From Parvibaculaceae bacterium PLY_AMNH_Bact1 (GTDB taxonomy: Bacteria > Pseudomonadota > Alphaproteobacteria > Parvibaculales > Parvibaculaceae): a DNA stretch of 64,000 nucleotides. Below the pieces are notes generated by a model. The model saw only the letters and a program-made list of their open reading frames with translations. It ran no database searches and was not told the origin of the DNA. The DNA is taken from contig CP126168.1 of assembly GCA_032881465.1 (NCBI GenBank), positions 1,178,001 to 1,242,000 of the forward strand, in the 5' to 3' direction. How positions within the stretch are numbered: position 1 is the first letter of the stretch; every line of letters starts with the position of its first letter. This document shows, piece after piece, positions 17,048 through 27,646 of this stretch. A program made the position numbers and the translations under genes.

Positions 17048-20000
17048 CTATTCGGCTGGCTGAGAGTGTGTCCAGTTTTCCCGATCTCGGCGCAGGAAGC
17101 GCCGTTCCTGGAATGACTGCTTAAAGCGGCTCGGGGCCACCAGCAGAACCGGGACCAGGACCAGCGTCAGCAGTGTCGAGAAGCCAAGGCCAAAGATGAT
17201 CGCGGTCGAGAGCTGTACCCACCAGGCGGCAACGGGGCCACCATAGGTAATCTCGCGCGCAAAGAAGTTCACGTTCACCTGAATGGCCATGGGAAGCAGA
17301 CCAAACATGGTTGTGATTGTGGTCAGAAGGATAGGCCGCAAACGTTGCCCGGCTGTTCGCAGGATAGCTTCAATTTCATCCATGCCGTCCTTCAGCAGGC
17401 GCTGATAAGTGTCGATCAATACGATTGAGTTATTCACCACGATTCCGGCCAACGCCACGACCCCAGTGCCGGTCATAATAATAGAGAAGGTCTGGCCTGT
17501 AATCATCATGCCGAGGAAAACGCCGACGGTTGATAGAACAACGGTGGACAGTGTTAGGGCAGAAAAATAGAAGCTGTTGAATTGGGTCAGCAGGATGATG
17601 AACATCAGGAAGAGGGCTGCAAGCATAGCGCGGAGGAGGAATGCGCCAGACTCTGCCTGTTCTTCATTCGCACCACGAAAAACCACCGTGACGCGAGGAT
17701 CAATTGTTTGAGTCTTTACCCATTCCTTGAGCTCCGTCACTTTTGCATCAACGTTGATCTTGGCCTCTGTTTTCGGATCTATGCCGGTATTAGCTTTGAT
17801 CATGAAACGACGATGCCCATCGATGCGCTCAATGGTCGAGACTTGTTGTTGTGGTGTTCTCGATACAAAGTTACTAATAGGAACGAGGCCATTATTGGTG
17901 CGGATACGCAGTTGATCCAGCTGCGCCACGCTTCGATACTCACTTGGGTACCGAACGCGAATATCAACTTCGTCTTCCGCATCATCAGGTCGGTAGTTTC
18001 CGATCAGGATGCCATTGGTGACGAGCTGCACAGTCGCTCCGACCGTTGTGATATCTGCGCCAAACCGGCCCGCCATCTCTCTGTCAACGGACAAGACCCA
18101 CTCAATGCCGGGCAGGGGACGCGAGTCTTCGATATCGATAAGGCCCATATCACTGTTTTCGAGGTGGTCGCGAATGAACGCTGTCGTTGCTACGAGAGCT
18201 TCCTCGCTGTCAGAGGTCATCTGAACCTGAATGTCTTTGCCCGTTGGAGGCCCATCTTCTCGCTTGCGCACTTCAACGGTGATACCCGGGATAGTCGCAG
18301 CTCTTTGGCGGATTTCTTCAAGAATGATGGCGCCTTTGCGGCGTTCCTCATACTTGTCGAGTTCGATCATCATTTCCGCGATTTGGTCCGCAGGCCGGTC
18401 GCCGCCGCCTGAGCCAGGACCGCCGCCGCCAACTGAGGTACCAGCCTGCGAAAACACCGTCCGAACACCCGCTGTTGTGAGGGCTATTTCCTCAACTTCC
18501 TGAGCAAGTTGTTGCATATCTGTGGCGGACAGGTTTCCTCGCGCACCGACTAGGATGATTGCCTGTTCAGGTTCCGTATCAACAAAAAACTCAACACCGT
18601 TTCCGAAGAAACTATAGGCAACGATGGTGGAGACAAGGACGACGCTGGCACCGCTGAGGACCAAAATGGGATGATGGACCAGCTTGTCCAACATCCGAAC
18701 ATAGGAACCTGTCAGCCCGGGTAGCAGTCGCACGTCGCCGGTTTCAGCACCGGCAAGCATTTTCAGGACTTCGCTGTCCTGATCTTCTGTTTTCCCAACC
18801 AGCGACCCAAGCACCGGCAGGAAGAGCATGGCGGTAATGAATGAGGCGGTCAGGACCACGATCAATGTGATCGGAAGGTAGGACATAAACTCGCCGCTCA
18901 CCCCCGGCCAGGCCAGCATGGGCAAAAAGGCGGCAAGGGTCGTCGCTGTTGAAGAGGCGATGGGCCAGAACATACGTTTGGCACCAAGCGAGTAGGCCTC
19001 AAGACGGTCGAGGCCTTCGGCCATCTTCCGGTCGGCATATTCGACCACCACAATGGCACCGTCGACCAAGATACCGACGGACAAAAGCATGCCAAACATG
19101 ACCATCATGTTCACGGTCATACCCATGATCGACATGAAGAGAAAACCGATCATGAACGAGGTTGGGATGGCAATACCCACCAGGATGGAAGAGCGCATGC
19201 CCAGAGCTGCAACACAGACGATCATCACCAGAGCAATCGCTGTGATAATGGATGCCTGGAGAGAACCCAGCGCGCGGAAAATCCAGGTCGATGCGTCCAG
19301 CGTATAGTTCACCTGAATTTCTTCAGGCCAGTTCGCAGAGAAGGTCTCGACAATCTTCACAACTTGCGCGTTATTGTCGACGATGTTCTCACCGATACGC
19401 TTGGTAATCTGCAAAGCGATGGCTGGCTGTCCGTTGAAGCGGGCGTAGGAGTCCACATCCTTAAAGGTTCTGCGGATGTCTGCCAGGTCAGAAAGGGTGA
19501 CGACACCATCGCCGGACACCTTTATGGGAAGGTTGAGTACATCGTCACGGTCCTCAAAGAGGCCAGGGACTTTTACTGAAAAACGACCCTCGCCAGAATT
19601 GACAGCGCCCGCAGCGACCAGACGGTTGTTGAGCGAAACAGCGTTGATCAGCTCAGACTGCGAGACATCGTAGGACTCCATGCGCGAGGGATCGATAATA
19701 ACTTCAAGCAGTTCCTCGCGGTGTCCAACAAGCTCTGCCTGCAGAACGGTCGGGACGTTGCCTTCAATTTCATCTTGGAGAGCGCGGGCATGCTGAAACA
19801 GCGTGCGCTCAGGCACGTCGCCGGAAAGGGTGACAATCAGAACCGGGAAGAGGGAGGTGTTAAACTCTCGAATGATGGGTTCTTCCGTGTCACCAGGCAA
19901 TTCCGCCTGGGCCAGATCCACTTTTTCACGTACATCGGCAAGTGCGGAATCTTTATCGAAGCTCACATCGAACTCAAGGATGATCCCAGCATGGCCGGTC

Positions 20001-20257
20001 GACGCGATAGCCGTCAATTCATCAAGGCCCTCTAGAGAACGAAGCTCCGTCTCCATGGGTTTGATGAGCAATCGCTCTGCGTCCTCGGGAGAAATGCCCT
20101 GGTGAATGATTGATACATAGAAAACCGGGATCTGAATGTCTGGGTCAGCTTCTTTTGGAATTGAGATATAGGCTGATACGCCAGCGAGCACCATCAGAAC
20201 CATCAATGTCATGACGGTTCTGGTGCGCGCTATCGCAGCATCAATAAAGCTGTTCAT
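17048..20257 (-). CDS. RND efflux pump inner-membrane subunit (AcrB-like)
   Basis: Proton-driven HAE1-type RND transporter of 1069 residues with the usual twelve helices and two large periplasmic loops. TM1 is at about residues 12-32; the TM4 region reads GILVDGAIVVVEYADRKMAE with the paired proton-relay Asp residues nearby, and the second half has VALAGIVVNNSIVLID. A glycine-rich run (residues about 592-610, VGGGGPGSGGGDRP) sits in the porter domain and is unusual. The start overlaps the adaptor stop by ATGA, so translation is coupled. The PKEADPDIQIP near residue 34 is shared with metal- and drug-exporting relatives. Substrate unknown. Confidence 0.93.
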   Translation of the reverse strand: MNSFIDAAIARTRTVMTLMVLMVLAGVSAYISIPKEADPDIQIPVFYVSIIHQGISPEDAERLLIKPMETELRSLEGLDELTAIASTGHAGIILEFDVSFDKDSALADVREKVDLAQAELPGDTEEPIIREFNTSLFPVLIVTLSGDVPERTLFQHARALQDEIEGNVPTVLQAELVGHREELLEVIIDPSRMESYDVSQSELINAVSLNNRLVAAGAVNSGEGRFSVKVPGLFEDRDDVLNLPIKVSGDGVVTLSDLADIRRTFKDVDSYARFNGQPAIALQITKRIGENIVDNNAQVVKIVETFSANWPEEIQVNYTLDASTWIFRALGSLQASIITAIALVMIVCVAALGMRSSILVGIAIPTSFMIGFLFMSIMGMTVNMMVMFGMLLSVGILVDGAIVVVEYADRKMAEGLDRLEAYSLGAKRMFWPIASSTATTLAAFLPMLAWPGVSGEFMSYLPITLIVVLTASFITAMLFLPVLGSLVGKTEDQDSEVLKMLAGAETGDVRLLPGLTGSYVRMLDKLVHHPILVLSGASVVLVSTIVAYSFFGNGVEFFVDTEPEQAIILVGARGNLSATDMQQLAQEVEEIALTTAGVRTVFSQAGTSVGGGGPGSGGGDRPADQIAEMMIELDKYEERRKGAIILEEIRQRAATIPGITVEVRKREDGPPTGKDIQVQMTSDSEEALVATTAFIRDHLENSDMGLIDIEDSRPLPGIEWVLSVDREMAGRFGADITTVGATVQLVTNGILIGNYRPDDAEDEVDIRVRYPSEYRSVAQLDQLRIRTNNGLVPISNFVSRTPQQQVSTIERIDGHRRFMIKANTGIDPKTEAKINVDAKVTELKEWVKTQTIDPRVTVVFRGANEEQAESGAFLLRAMLAALFLMFIILLTQFNSFYFSALTLSTVVLSTVGVFLGMMITGQTFSIIMTGTGVVALAGIVVNNSIVLIDTYQRLLKDGMDEIEAILRTAGQRLRPILLTTITTMFGLLPMAIQVNVNFFAREITYGGPVAAWWVQLSTAIIFGLGFSTLLTLVLVPVLLVAPSRFKQSFQERRFLRRDRENWTHSQPAE

Positions 20258-21369
20258 GAGGCAGCTCCCATCTCGTCTTCATAGGTCACGTCCACGGTTT
20301 GTCCTGGGACGACAAAATCCTGCCCTACCGTGATCAGTTTCGCACTTGTCGGGAGGCCGGTGACCCACACCCCATCAGGACCATCGGCCAAAATTTGAAC
20401 GCGCTGGAAGTGCACCACATTGCTCTCGTCCAGAATTCTTAACCCGATTGTTCCGGCATCATCCAGGCCCAGAATGGAAGGTGGCACACGGTGCGCCATA
20501 ACCTCCGAGCTGGGAACCTTGATTTCAGCTGTCACTCCCGAGCGAAGCTTCCGTTCAGGATTGGGGACCTCCAGTTCGACGCGGAAGGTGCGCGTTGCCG
20601 GATCTGCTGTGGTGGAAATGAAACGCACTCTGCCTTCGACGGTCTCGCCGGTTACCAGAGTTGCAATGCCCAGGGTGCCTTCCTGAAGCTTATCAACGTC
20701 GGTCTCTGCAACTTGGCCGACCACAAGGAAGGGGTCCATGTCGACAATCATTGCGCATGGCTGTGACACCTGAAGATAATCGCCGACTTCAACAGGTCGC
20801 GCATCCAGGACGCCGTCAAATGGAGCAAGTATTCTTGTATGGCTGAGCTCCACTTCCTGCTGCTTTACTTGCGCCCGAGCAGCATCATAGGCAGCCTGCG
20901 ATGCCGCAGCCTGTGTTTCTGACCTGTGGCCCCGTGCCGCCAACTTCTGGGCAGCATCAAGTTCGAGCCAGCGCTGCCTCATAAGAGCTTCGGCTTCTGC
21001 CATGCGGGCATCGCGCGCGTTAAGCGATAGGCGACAGATCACGTCGCCTTTTTCTACCGTCGAACCTTTCTCAACAGGCAGTTCGATGATGGTTCCTGAT
21101 GTCTCGGCTCTAACCTGAACCGACCTGACGGCTTCGGTGCGACCTCGAATAACAACCTCGGTATTGCGAGCTTCAGCATGGAAGATCGCAGCCCGAACTC
21201 TGGGGGTCCGTGCGGCAGTCTCGTCGGTGTCGGCAGTCTCGATGACTTCGCCATTTTCATCGACCTCAACGACCTCAGCGTCGCCATTGCCGATCTGGCC
21301 TGACAAAACCCATGCACCAATGATAGCTGCAATAATCAGCGCCAATATGTGAGAACGCCGCAAGCTCAT
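20254..21369 (-). CDS. RND efflux periplasmic adaptor (membrane fusion protein)
   Basis: A 371-residue HlyD/AcrA-type adaptor linking the pump to an outer-membrane channel. An N-terminal membrane anchor (LALIIAAIIGAWVLSGQ) is followed by an acidic linker, a lipoyl half-motif (VRAETSGTIIELPVEKGSTV), a short helical hairpin with ARGHRSETQAAASQAAY, the second lipoyl half (ILAPFDGVLDARPVEVGDYL) and the beta-barrel domain. ATG 21369 (MSLRRSH) is preferred; a GTG at 21396 is possible. It lies between padR and the pump. No outer-membrane factor gene is adjacent. Confidence 0.92.
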   Translation of the reverse strand: MSLRRSHILALIIAAIIGAWVLSGQIGNGDAEVVEVDENGEVIETADTDETAARTPRVRAAIFHAEARNTEVVIRGRTEAVRSVQVRAETSGTIIELPVEKGSTVEKGDVICRLSLNARDARMAEAEALMRQRWLELDAAQKLAARGHRSETQAAASQAAYDAARAQVKQQEVELSHTRILAPFDGVLDARPVEVGDYLQVSQPCAMIVDMDPFLVVGQVAETDVDKLQEGTLGIATLVTGETVEGRVRFISTTADPATRTFRVELEVPNPERKLRSGVTAEIKVPSSEVMAHRVPPSILGLDDAGTIGLRILDESNVVHFQRVQILADGPDGVWVTGLPTSAKLITVGQDFVVPGQTVDVTYEDEMGAAS

Positions 21370-21454
21370 CTTATTCAACCTTCTATTCTGGGCCACTTAT
21401 GCGACCTTATTGTCGCCGCTTTGGACGACATGTCATTTCAGATACCAGCGTTTG

Positions 21455-21997
21455 TCAGCGCACTGGCTCTACTTCGTTGTTACGAACGGGCTCTTCTACC
21501 AGATGCCTATTCTCTGCGATAAATTTCAGGGAAGCGGTCATGACTGCTTCCCCGTACCTCCGAACGAACTCCTGTCCGGGATTTACGCAACTGTCTTGTT
21601 CCGATTGAAGCTCTTGCAGCTCGCCTCGAATACCCTGGACACGATCTTCAAGCAGGCTGGTCACGCGCTCTGATGACAGCGCGTCAGCGAAGAGCATCAC
21701 GAAAAGAAACTCTGACTTGAAACGGTCTTCTGCCAGAGGCTTGGCCAGTGCCTGTTCAAGCTCTCGTTTGCCTTTCGCCGTAATCGAATAGATTTTCTTG
21801 TCTGGCCGCCCGCCCTGTTGCTGAGACTTGCAGGTTAGCAAACCATCATCTGTCAGGCGGGTCAGGGCTGGGTAGATAGACCCGAAACTTGCCTCATGGA
21901 AATGAGAAAAGATGCCGGTCTCAAACATTTTCTTGATCTCATATCCCGTGGCGTCACCGAGATCCAGTGCGCCAAGGCAGAGTATTTTGACGTCCAT
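21455..21997 (-). CDS. PadR-family transcriptional regulator
   Basis: A 180-residue PadR regulator: an N-terminal winged helix (MDVKILCLGALDLGDATGYE, then FGSIYPALTRLTDDGLL and GRPDKKIYSITAKGKREL) and a C-terminal helical dimer domain of the Vir type. PadR proteins usually repress nearby efflux or detoxification genes until an inducer binds. It is first in the minus-strand run with the RND adaptor and pump (58-85 bases gap depending on the adaptor start), so it probably represses its own operon, with candidate sites at 22010-22032 and 22067-22088. Confidence 0.92.
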   Translation of the reverse strand: MDVKILCLGALDLGDATGYEIKKMFETGIFSHFHEASFGSIYPALTRLTDDGLLTCKSQQQGGRPDKKIYSITAKGKRELEQALAKPLAEDRFKSEFLFVMLFADALSSERVTSLLEDRVQGIRGELQELQSEQDSCVNPGQEFVRRYGEAVMTASLKFIAENRHLVEEPVRNNEVEPVR

Positions 21998-22009
21998 TCT
22001 TCTTTTAAG

Positions 22010-22032
22010 GCCTCAATTGGGGAAATTGAGGC
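22010..22032. promoter_or_regulatory. Candidate PadR operator
   Basis: Perfect inverted repeat GCCTCAATT (22010-22018) and AATTGAGGC (22024-22032) with a 5-base spacer, 12 bases upstream of the padR start codon. It overlaps the expected leader and ribosome-binding region, a position suited to autorepression. Confidence 0.6.
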
Positions 22033-22066
22033 TTCCACGCTGTTTTTGGGGGCTGCGTATCGTGGC

Positions 22067-22088
22067 TATATATAGGTTCGATATATCA
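22067..22088 (-). promoter_or_regulatory. Repeated ATATAT motif, possible padR promoter or second operator
   Basis: TATATATA (about 22067-22074) and GATATATC (22080-22087) lie about 70-90 bases before padR. AT-rich ATATAT-type half-sites are common among PadR operators, and the stretch also offers -10-like sequence for minus-strand transcription. This is a pattern call only. Confidence 0.35.
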
Positions 22089-22171
22089 AGCGCCAAGGTG
22101 CGGCAAGGAAGAAATTGTAAATTTTTGTAACGGAATCAGGGGTATGGAAGCCGATGGCGTGTCGTCAGTGT

Positions 22172-23431
<1,260 letters not shown>

Positions 23432-23717
23432 CAATCAAATGTTTCGTCGCAGTTCTGGCACCGGTCATTTTTGTGAACAGCTGCCCCCAATTAGATGAAA
23501 CCATACCTTTATTTGATTAAAATTTCGTGAGAGGTGCAAAAACACACCTTTTGTGCTGGTGGCCGGACACGGTGAACGAATATTTTTCCTCCAAACACAA
23601 AGAACTATTGAAGGAAACCCACGTGTCGGGGCACGCTCTCATAAATCAGTACGAAAGATCAGATTTTTCGCTGCAGGGAGAGACCACCAAGTCATGGGTA
23701 TGTAAAAGTGAAGTGGA

Positions 23718-26042
23718 GTGAGAGACCTGACTAGTATTTGGCCGAGTGATGCTAGTCAGCGGTATCCCAAGCTGGTGCTCGCCATTTGGGGGCTCCTCTT
23801 TCTGGGGATGATTGCGGGTGGCAAAAACCTCACTGTTTCGTTCGACACCCGCATATTCTATTCGGAACAAAACCAGCTGCTGCTGCAGCTACGCGGTTTT
23901 GAACGGAAGTTTTCTCACAACAACAACATTCTGTTTGTGATCAGTCCTCGTGATGGGGACGAAGGAAGAATTGCGACTGTTGAGACGCTTCAAGCTTTGG
24001 TTGAAATCACGGATCTGGCGTGGCGTCTGCCTCATTCAACGCAGGTCGAGAGCCTATCGAATTTTCCGCGGATTGTGTCAGACGAGGACGCTTTCTCAGT
24101 TTTGGAGATGGTCCCGTCATCTGGGCGGCTGACGCCGAGCGCGGTTGCGGTTATTGAAGAAGAGAGCCTGGGCGACCGCCTGATTGTTGACCGACTGCTC
24201 TCAGCAGATGGGCGCACGACCGGCGTAAATGTCAATTTCAGACTGCCCCCCTCTGCTTCCTCTGAGGTGCAGGAAATCACCGAAGCGGCACATCAATTCG
24301 TTCGCAAGATCGAAACTGACTATCCACATTTGCAGGTGCATCTGACCGGCAACGTTATGCTGATGACAACCTTCAACGAGGCATCGCATGTGGATGCCCG
24401 ATTGCTGGTGCCCGTTGCGCTGATCGTAGCGGCAATCATCGTCGCCGTATTTCTGAGGTCCCGAAACGGGACCATTGCTGTTTTGTCTATTCTGGGGGTT
24501 GCGAGTCTGGCGTCTATGGGGGTCGCCGGGTGGTTTGGGCACGTCATTACGCCCGCATCAATTGCAGCACCGATCATTGTGATCTCGATTGCTCTCGCAT
24601 CCACCATCCACGTTGTCATTGCTGTGAAGCATGAGTTGGCCTCCGGTGTGGACAATGGAACAGCGATTAAACAAGCCATCAGAACAAATGCCGCTGCTGT
24701 CGGGTTAACTAACCTTACGACCGCAGTCGGGTTCCTTGCCATGAACAGGGCAGATGCACCGCCGCTCAACGACATGGGGAACATTGTCTTTGCGGGTATT
24801 GTTCTCAGCTATTTGCTGACATTTACCTGGTTGCCTAGCGTTCTCACATTGTTGCCGCTGAAGCCATCTCAGGATCGGTCTGCTCAGCTTATGGCCGGAG
24901 TAGGGCGTACCATCAACAGACTTCGCTGGGTTCTTCTGATCATGGTGAGCACGGGCGTTCTGGCAACCATCGGCGGTTTGGGGCAAATCCGTTTGGACGA
25001 CGATTTCGTGCGCTATTTCGATGATCGCTTCGAATATCGTGTGGCTTCTGATTTTGCGGAAGAGCGTCTGACAGGTCTCAATATCATGGAGTTCGATCTT
25101 GAGACTGGCATCGATGGCGGTGTGTACACAGCTGAATACCAGCACTTTTTGGCAGACTTCACCGACTGGCTTGGCCAACAGCCAGGTGTTGCCAGTATTG
25201 CTGACATCTCAGAGATTACCCGGCGCATTCATAAGGCCATGCGGGTAGAAGATGAGCCAACACTCAACGGCATTCCAGACAATGCCGATCTCATCTCCCA
25301 GTATTTTCTGCTGTACGAACTATCGCTTCCCTATGGCGCGTCCCTCACAGATAGGATCAATGTCTCGCGAAGCGCCAGTCGAGTGACGATCATTATGCGT
25401 GGGCTGACGTCGGGTGAGATCCGGAACTTGCACGAACGCGCCACCGCCTGGCTGGCGACGCATGCGCCGGGCCAGGCCGCGACAACAGGGATCAGCATCA
25501 ACGTCCTGTTTGCCTATCTCTCCAATGACAACATCCGATCAATGATCACAGGTACTTTCGTGTCTATCCTGATCATCGGATTGATCATTGCATTCGCGTT
25601 GCGCAGCTTTGCATTCGGTGCATTGAGTCTTGCAACCAATCTGTTGCCTGCAATCGTCGGATTTGGGCTCTGGGGCTACTTTATTCAGGATATTGGCATT
25701 GCTGGAGCGGTGATCACCACAATGACCCTGGGGATCGTGGTGGATGACACAATACATTTCCTCATGAAGTACCGGCGTCAGCGGGCGGGTGGTGCATCAG
25801 CTGCTGAGGCAATTGAAGCCGTCTTTTCAACTGTGGGGGTCGCGATGGTGATTACCAGTGTGTCGCTTGCGACAGGATTTATCGTGCTGTCGCTGTCCGG
25901 GTTTCAGATCAACCGCTCGCTCGGCATTCAAACCTCGATCATCGTTGTGGTGGCTTTGGGCATCTGCTGGTTCCTGCTACCGCCCTTGTTACGGTTAATA
26001 GACAAAGGTGGCAGTGAAATTGCAGATGTAGCCAGGGAGTGA
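23718..26042 (+). CDS. MMPL-type RND exporter
   Basis: RND-superfamily permease of 774 residues in the HAE3/MMPL branch, typically moving lipids, hopanoids or other hydrophobic molecules. TM1 is at about residues 20-37 (LVLAIWGLLFLGMIAGG); a periplasmic loop follows; helices 2-6 span about 232-385 and helices 7-12 about 400-760. TM4-like IAAPIIVISIALASTIHVVI and TM10-like VITTMTLGIVVDDTIHFLMK carry the relay Asp/His residues. No adaptor gene is adjacent, as usual for MMPL proteins. The start is GTG 23718. It may be co-transcribed with the PilZ-methyltransferase 127 bases downstream. Confidence 0.9.
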   Translation: MRDLTSIWPSDASQRYPKLVLAIWGLLFLGMIAGGKNLTVSFDTRIFYSEQNQLLLQLRGFERKFSHNNNILFVISPRDGDEGRIATVETLQALVEITDLAWRLPHSTQVESLSNFPRIVSDEDAFSVLEMVPSSGRLTPSAVAVIEEESLGDRLIVDRLLSADGRTTGVNVNFRLPPSASSEVQEITEAAHQFVRKIETDYPHLQVHLTGNVMLMTTFNEASHVDARLLVPVALIVAAIIVAVFLRSRNGTIAVLSILGVASLASMGVAGWFGHVITPASIAAPIIVISIALASTIHVVIAVKHELASGVDNGTAIKQAIRTNAAAVGLTNLTTAVGFLAMNRADAPPLNDMGNIVFAGIVLSYLLTFTWLPSVLTLLPLKPSQDRSAQLMAGVGRTINRLRWVLLIMVSTGVLATIGGLGQIRLDDDFVRYFDDRFEYRVASDFAEERLTGLNIMEFDLETGIDGGVYTAEYQHFLADFTDWLGQQPGVASIADISEITRRIHKAMRVEDEPTLNGIPDNADLISQYFLLYELSLPYGASLTDRINVSRSASRVTIIMRGLTSGEIRNLHERATAWLATHAPGQAATTGISINVLFAYLSNDNIRSMITGTFVSILIIGLIIAFALRSFAFGALSLATNLLPAIVGFGLWGYFIQDIGIAGAVITTMTLGIVVDDTIHFLMKYRRQRAGGASAAEAIEAVFSTVGVAMVITSVSLATGFIVLSLSGFQINRSLGIQTSIIVVVALGICWFLLPPLLRLIDKGGSEIADVARE

Positions 26043-26134
26043 TCCGGAACGAAACATCACTAATGCCTTGCATATCTATAGTTAAGCTTGGAAATTTGTA
26101 ACCAGATCGGATTCGGATGTTCTATATTGAAACG

Positions 26135-26150
26135 GCAAAATTAGTTTTGC
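26135..26150 (+). promoter_or_regulatory. Leader hairpin before the PilZ-methyltransferase gene
   Basis: GCAAAA (26135-26140) and TTTTGC (26145-26150) form a 6-base stem with loop TTAG, ending 6 bases before the AAGGAA ribosome-binding site at 26156. It may influence translation or be an operator; it is short enough to be chance. Confidence 0.35.
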
Positions 26151-26169
26151 TCATCAAGGAATAGTAATA

Positions 26170-27624
26170 ATGCGTACATATGAGCAGCTCACCGGCGCCA
26201 AGGGCCGAAAGGTTTTTTACCGCGCAGAACGGTATCGTGCTGACCACCTTTTCAAGGACATCGTGCCTGCTGTGGATCTGGGAGGCGACCGGGCCGCGCT
26301 GAAAGACGTGTCGATGACAGGGCTTGCCGCGCAAAGCGGCGAGCTGGACTATTGGGACGGCCGACTGGGGGATGAAATTCCAGTGCGTCTGTGCATCGCA
26401 GACGACACGCTATATGAAGGCTCCGGGCGAATTCGTCGTATCGAACCCAGCGGTGTTCGCACGACGGTCGCTGTGGAGTTGACCACCGGCTATATCGACA
26501 TTCCCTCAGTGGTGACGGATCACGACCAGTTCCTTTTGTCTCGTGCGCTTTCTGATCCCCAGTTTGGGACAGCATCAAACATTCTGCCCGAGTATCAGGA
26601 GCTTGCTGCAGAGATTATCTATCTGTTTCGCTCCTACCGAGACCTGCTCTCCCGTTTCGAAGATAGGCTCGGGGATGTGTCGGAGGAAGACCGGGCAAAA
26701 CAACTTCATGAAGCTCTTGTCGCTTGTGAAGACAAGATGGTCCCGCAGTGGAAAGAGCTGTGGTATCGCGGCAATGACATCACATTTCCTATGCTGGGTG
26801 ATCCCATCACTCTTGCTGAACACAAACGGTATACAGAACAAGTTCTAACACCTGACTTCATGCCAGGCCCTGTGATGCGCCGCTGCTACGAGAAGCCATT
26901 GGGGTATCCTGGTGACTATCAGATTATGAACTATGTGTATCGATGGGAAAAAGTCGGCGATACACCCTACGAGAAACTTCTGCATCGTATCGGGATTGAG
27001 ACGGGTGAATGTGTTGGGACCCGCCTGCGCATGACCCAGAAATTCATTGGTGAGAAAGTACGCGAAACCGCGGGCAGCGAGGTGATGAATATCACCAACC
27101 TGGGCTGTGGATCAGCCCACGAAGTTGCAGAGTTTCTCAAGATAGATGCTTTGGCTCGCCCGGTTAATTTCACCCTGATCGATCAGGACCATGATGCTCT
27201 CTCTTATGCTTATGAGCATGCGCACCCGCAGGTGGTCCGTCATGGTGGCAAGGCGCGGATACAATGCCTGCAAGCATCCTTTGCTCAGTTGCTGAAGGCC
27301 GGACCTTTGTTCAACTCACTGCCACCTCAGGATATGATCTACAGCCTGGGGCTTTATGATTATCTGTCCGCGCGCCGTGCGAAGGCGCTGACCCACGATC
27401 TCTACGATCAGCTGGCGCCCGGCGGATATATGGTCCTCGCGAACGTTAAGACCGGGCGTGAGACCTGTATGTGGCCGCTTGAGTTCATCACCGACTGGAG
27501 TCTGGTCTACAGGACGGCGGATGAGATGTGGGACATGGTGGATGGTCTGGACTGCGAGCGGATTTCGCTTGAAGAAGACAAGACCAAATGCGTCTACGTC
27601 ATGACTGTACGCAAGCCAGAGTGA
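26170..27624 (+). CDS. PilZ-like domain fused to class I methyltransferase
   Basis: A 484-residue protein. The first 115 residues look like a PilZ domain: an Arg-rich stretch (FYRAERYRADHLF, about 16-28), LKDVSMTGLA (the D-x-S-x-x-G pattern, about 44-53) and a beta-rich remainder, suggesting c-di-GMP binding. A helical middle (120-240) leads to a Rossmann methyltransferase with motif I NLGCGSAHEVAEF (near 309-321) and acidic TLIDQDHDALSYA. PGGYMVLANVKTG is the late strand. So methyl transfer may be controlled by c-di-GMP. The substrate is unknown. ATG 26170 has AAGGAA at 8 bases. It lies downstream of the MMPL exporter and convergent with the histidine kinase. Confidence 0.75.
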   Translation: MRTYEQLTGAKGRKVFYRAERYRADHLFKDIVPAVDLGGDRAALKDVSMTGLAAQSGELDYWDGRLGDEIPVRLCIADDTLYEGSGRIRRIEPSGVRTTVAVELTTGYIDIPSVVTDHDQFLLSRALSDPQFGTASNILPEYQELAAEIIYLFRSYRDLLSRFEDRLGDVSEEDRAKQLHEALVACEDKMVPQWKELWYRGNDITFPMLGDPITLAEHKRYTEQVLTPDFMPGPVMRRCYEKPLGYPGDYQIMNYVYRWEKVGDTPYEKLLHRIGIETGECVGTRLRMTQKFIGEKVRETAGSEVMNITNLGCGSAHEVAEFLKIDALARPVNFTLIDQDHDALSYAYEHAHPQVVRHGGKARIQCLQASFAQLLKAGPLFNSLPPQDMIYSLGLYDYLSARRAKALTHDLYDQLAPGGYMVLANVKTGRETCMWPLEFITDWSLVYRTADEMWDMVDGLDCERISLEEDKTKCVYVMTVRKPE

Positions 27625-27646
27625 AGATAGGCTGCTGGTGAGCGTT

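Noticed and set aside
23532-23549. AGGTG/CACCT hairpin followed by TTTT before the MMPL gene
   Set aside because: Only a five-base stem; not convincing as terminator or operator.
23527-23721. 64-codon frame upstream of the MMPL exporter
   Set aside because: No ribosome-binding site, no motif, and it runs a few bases into the exporter start; more likely leader sequence.
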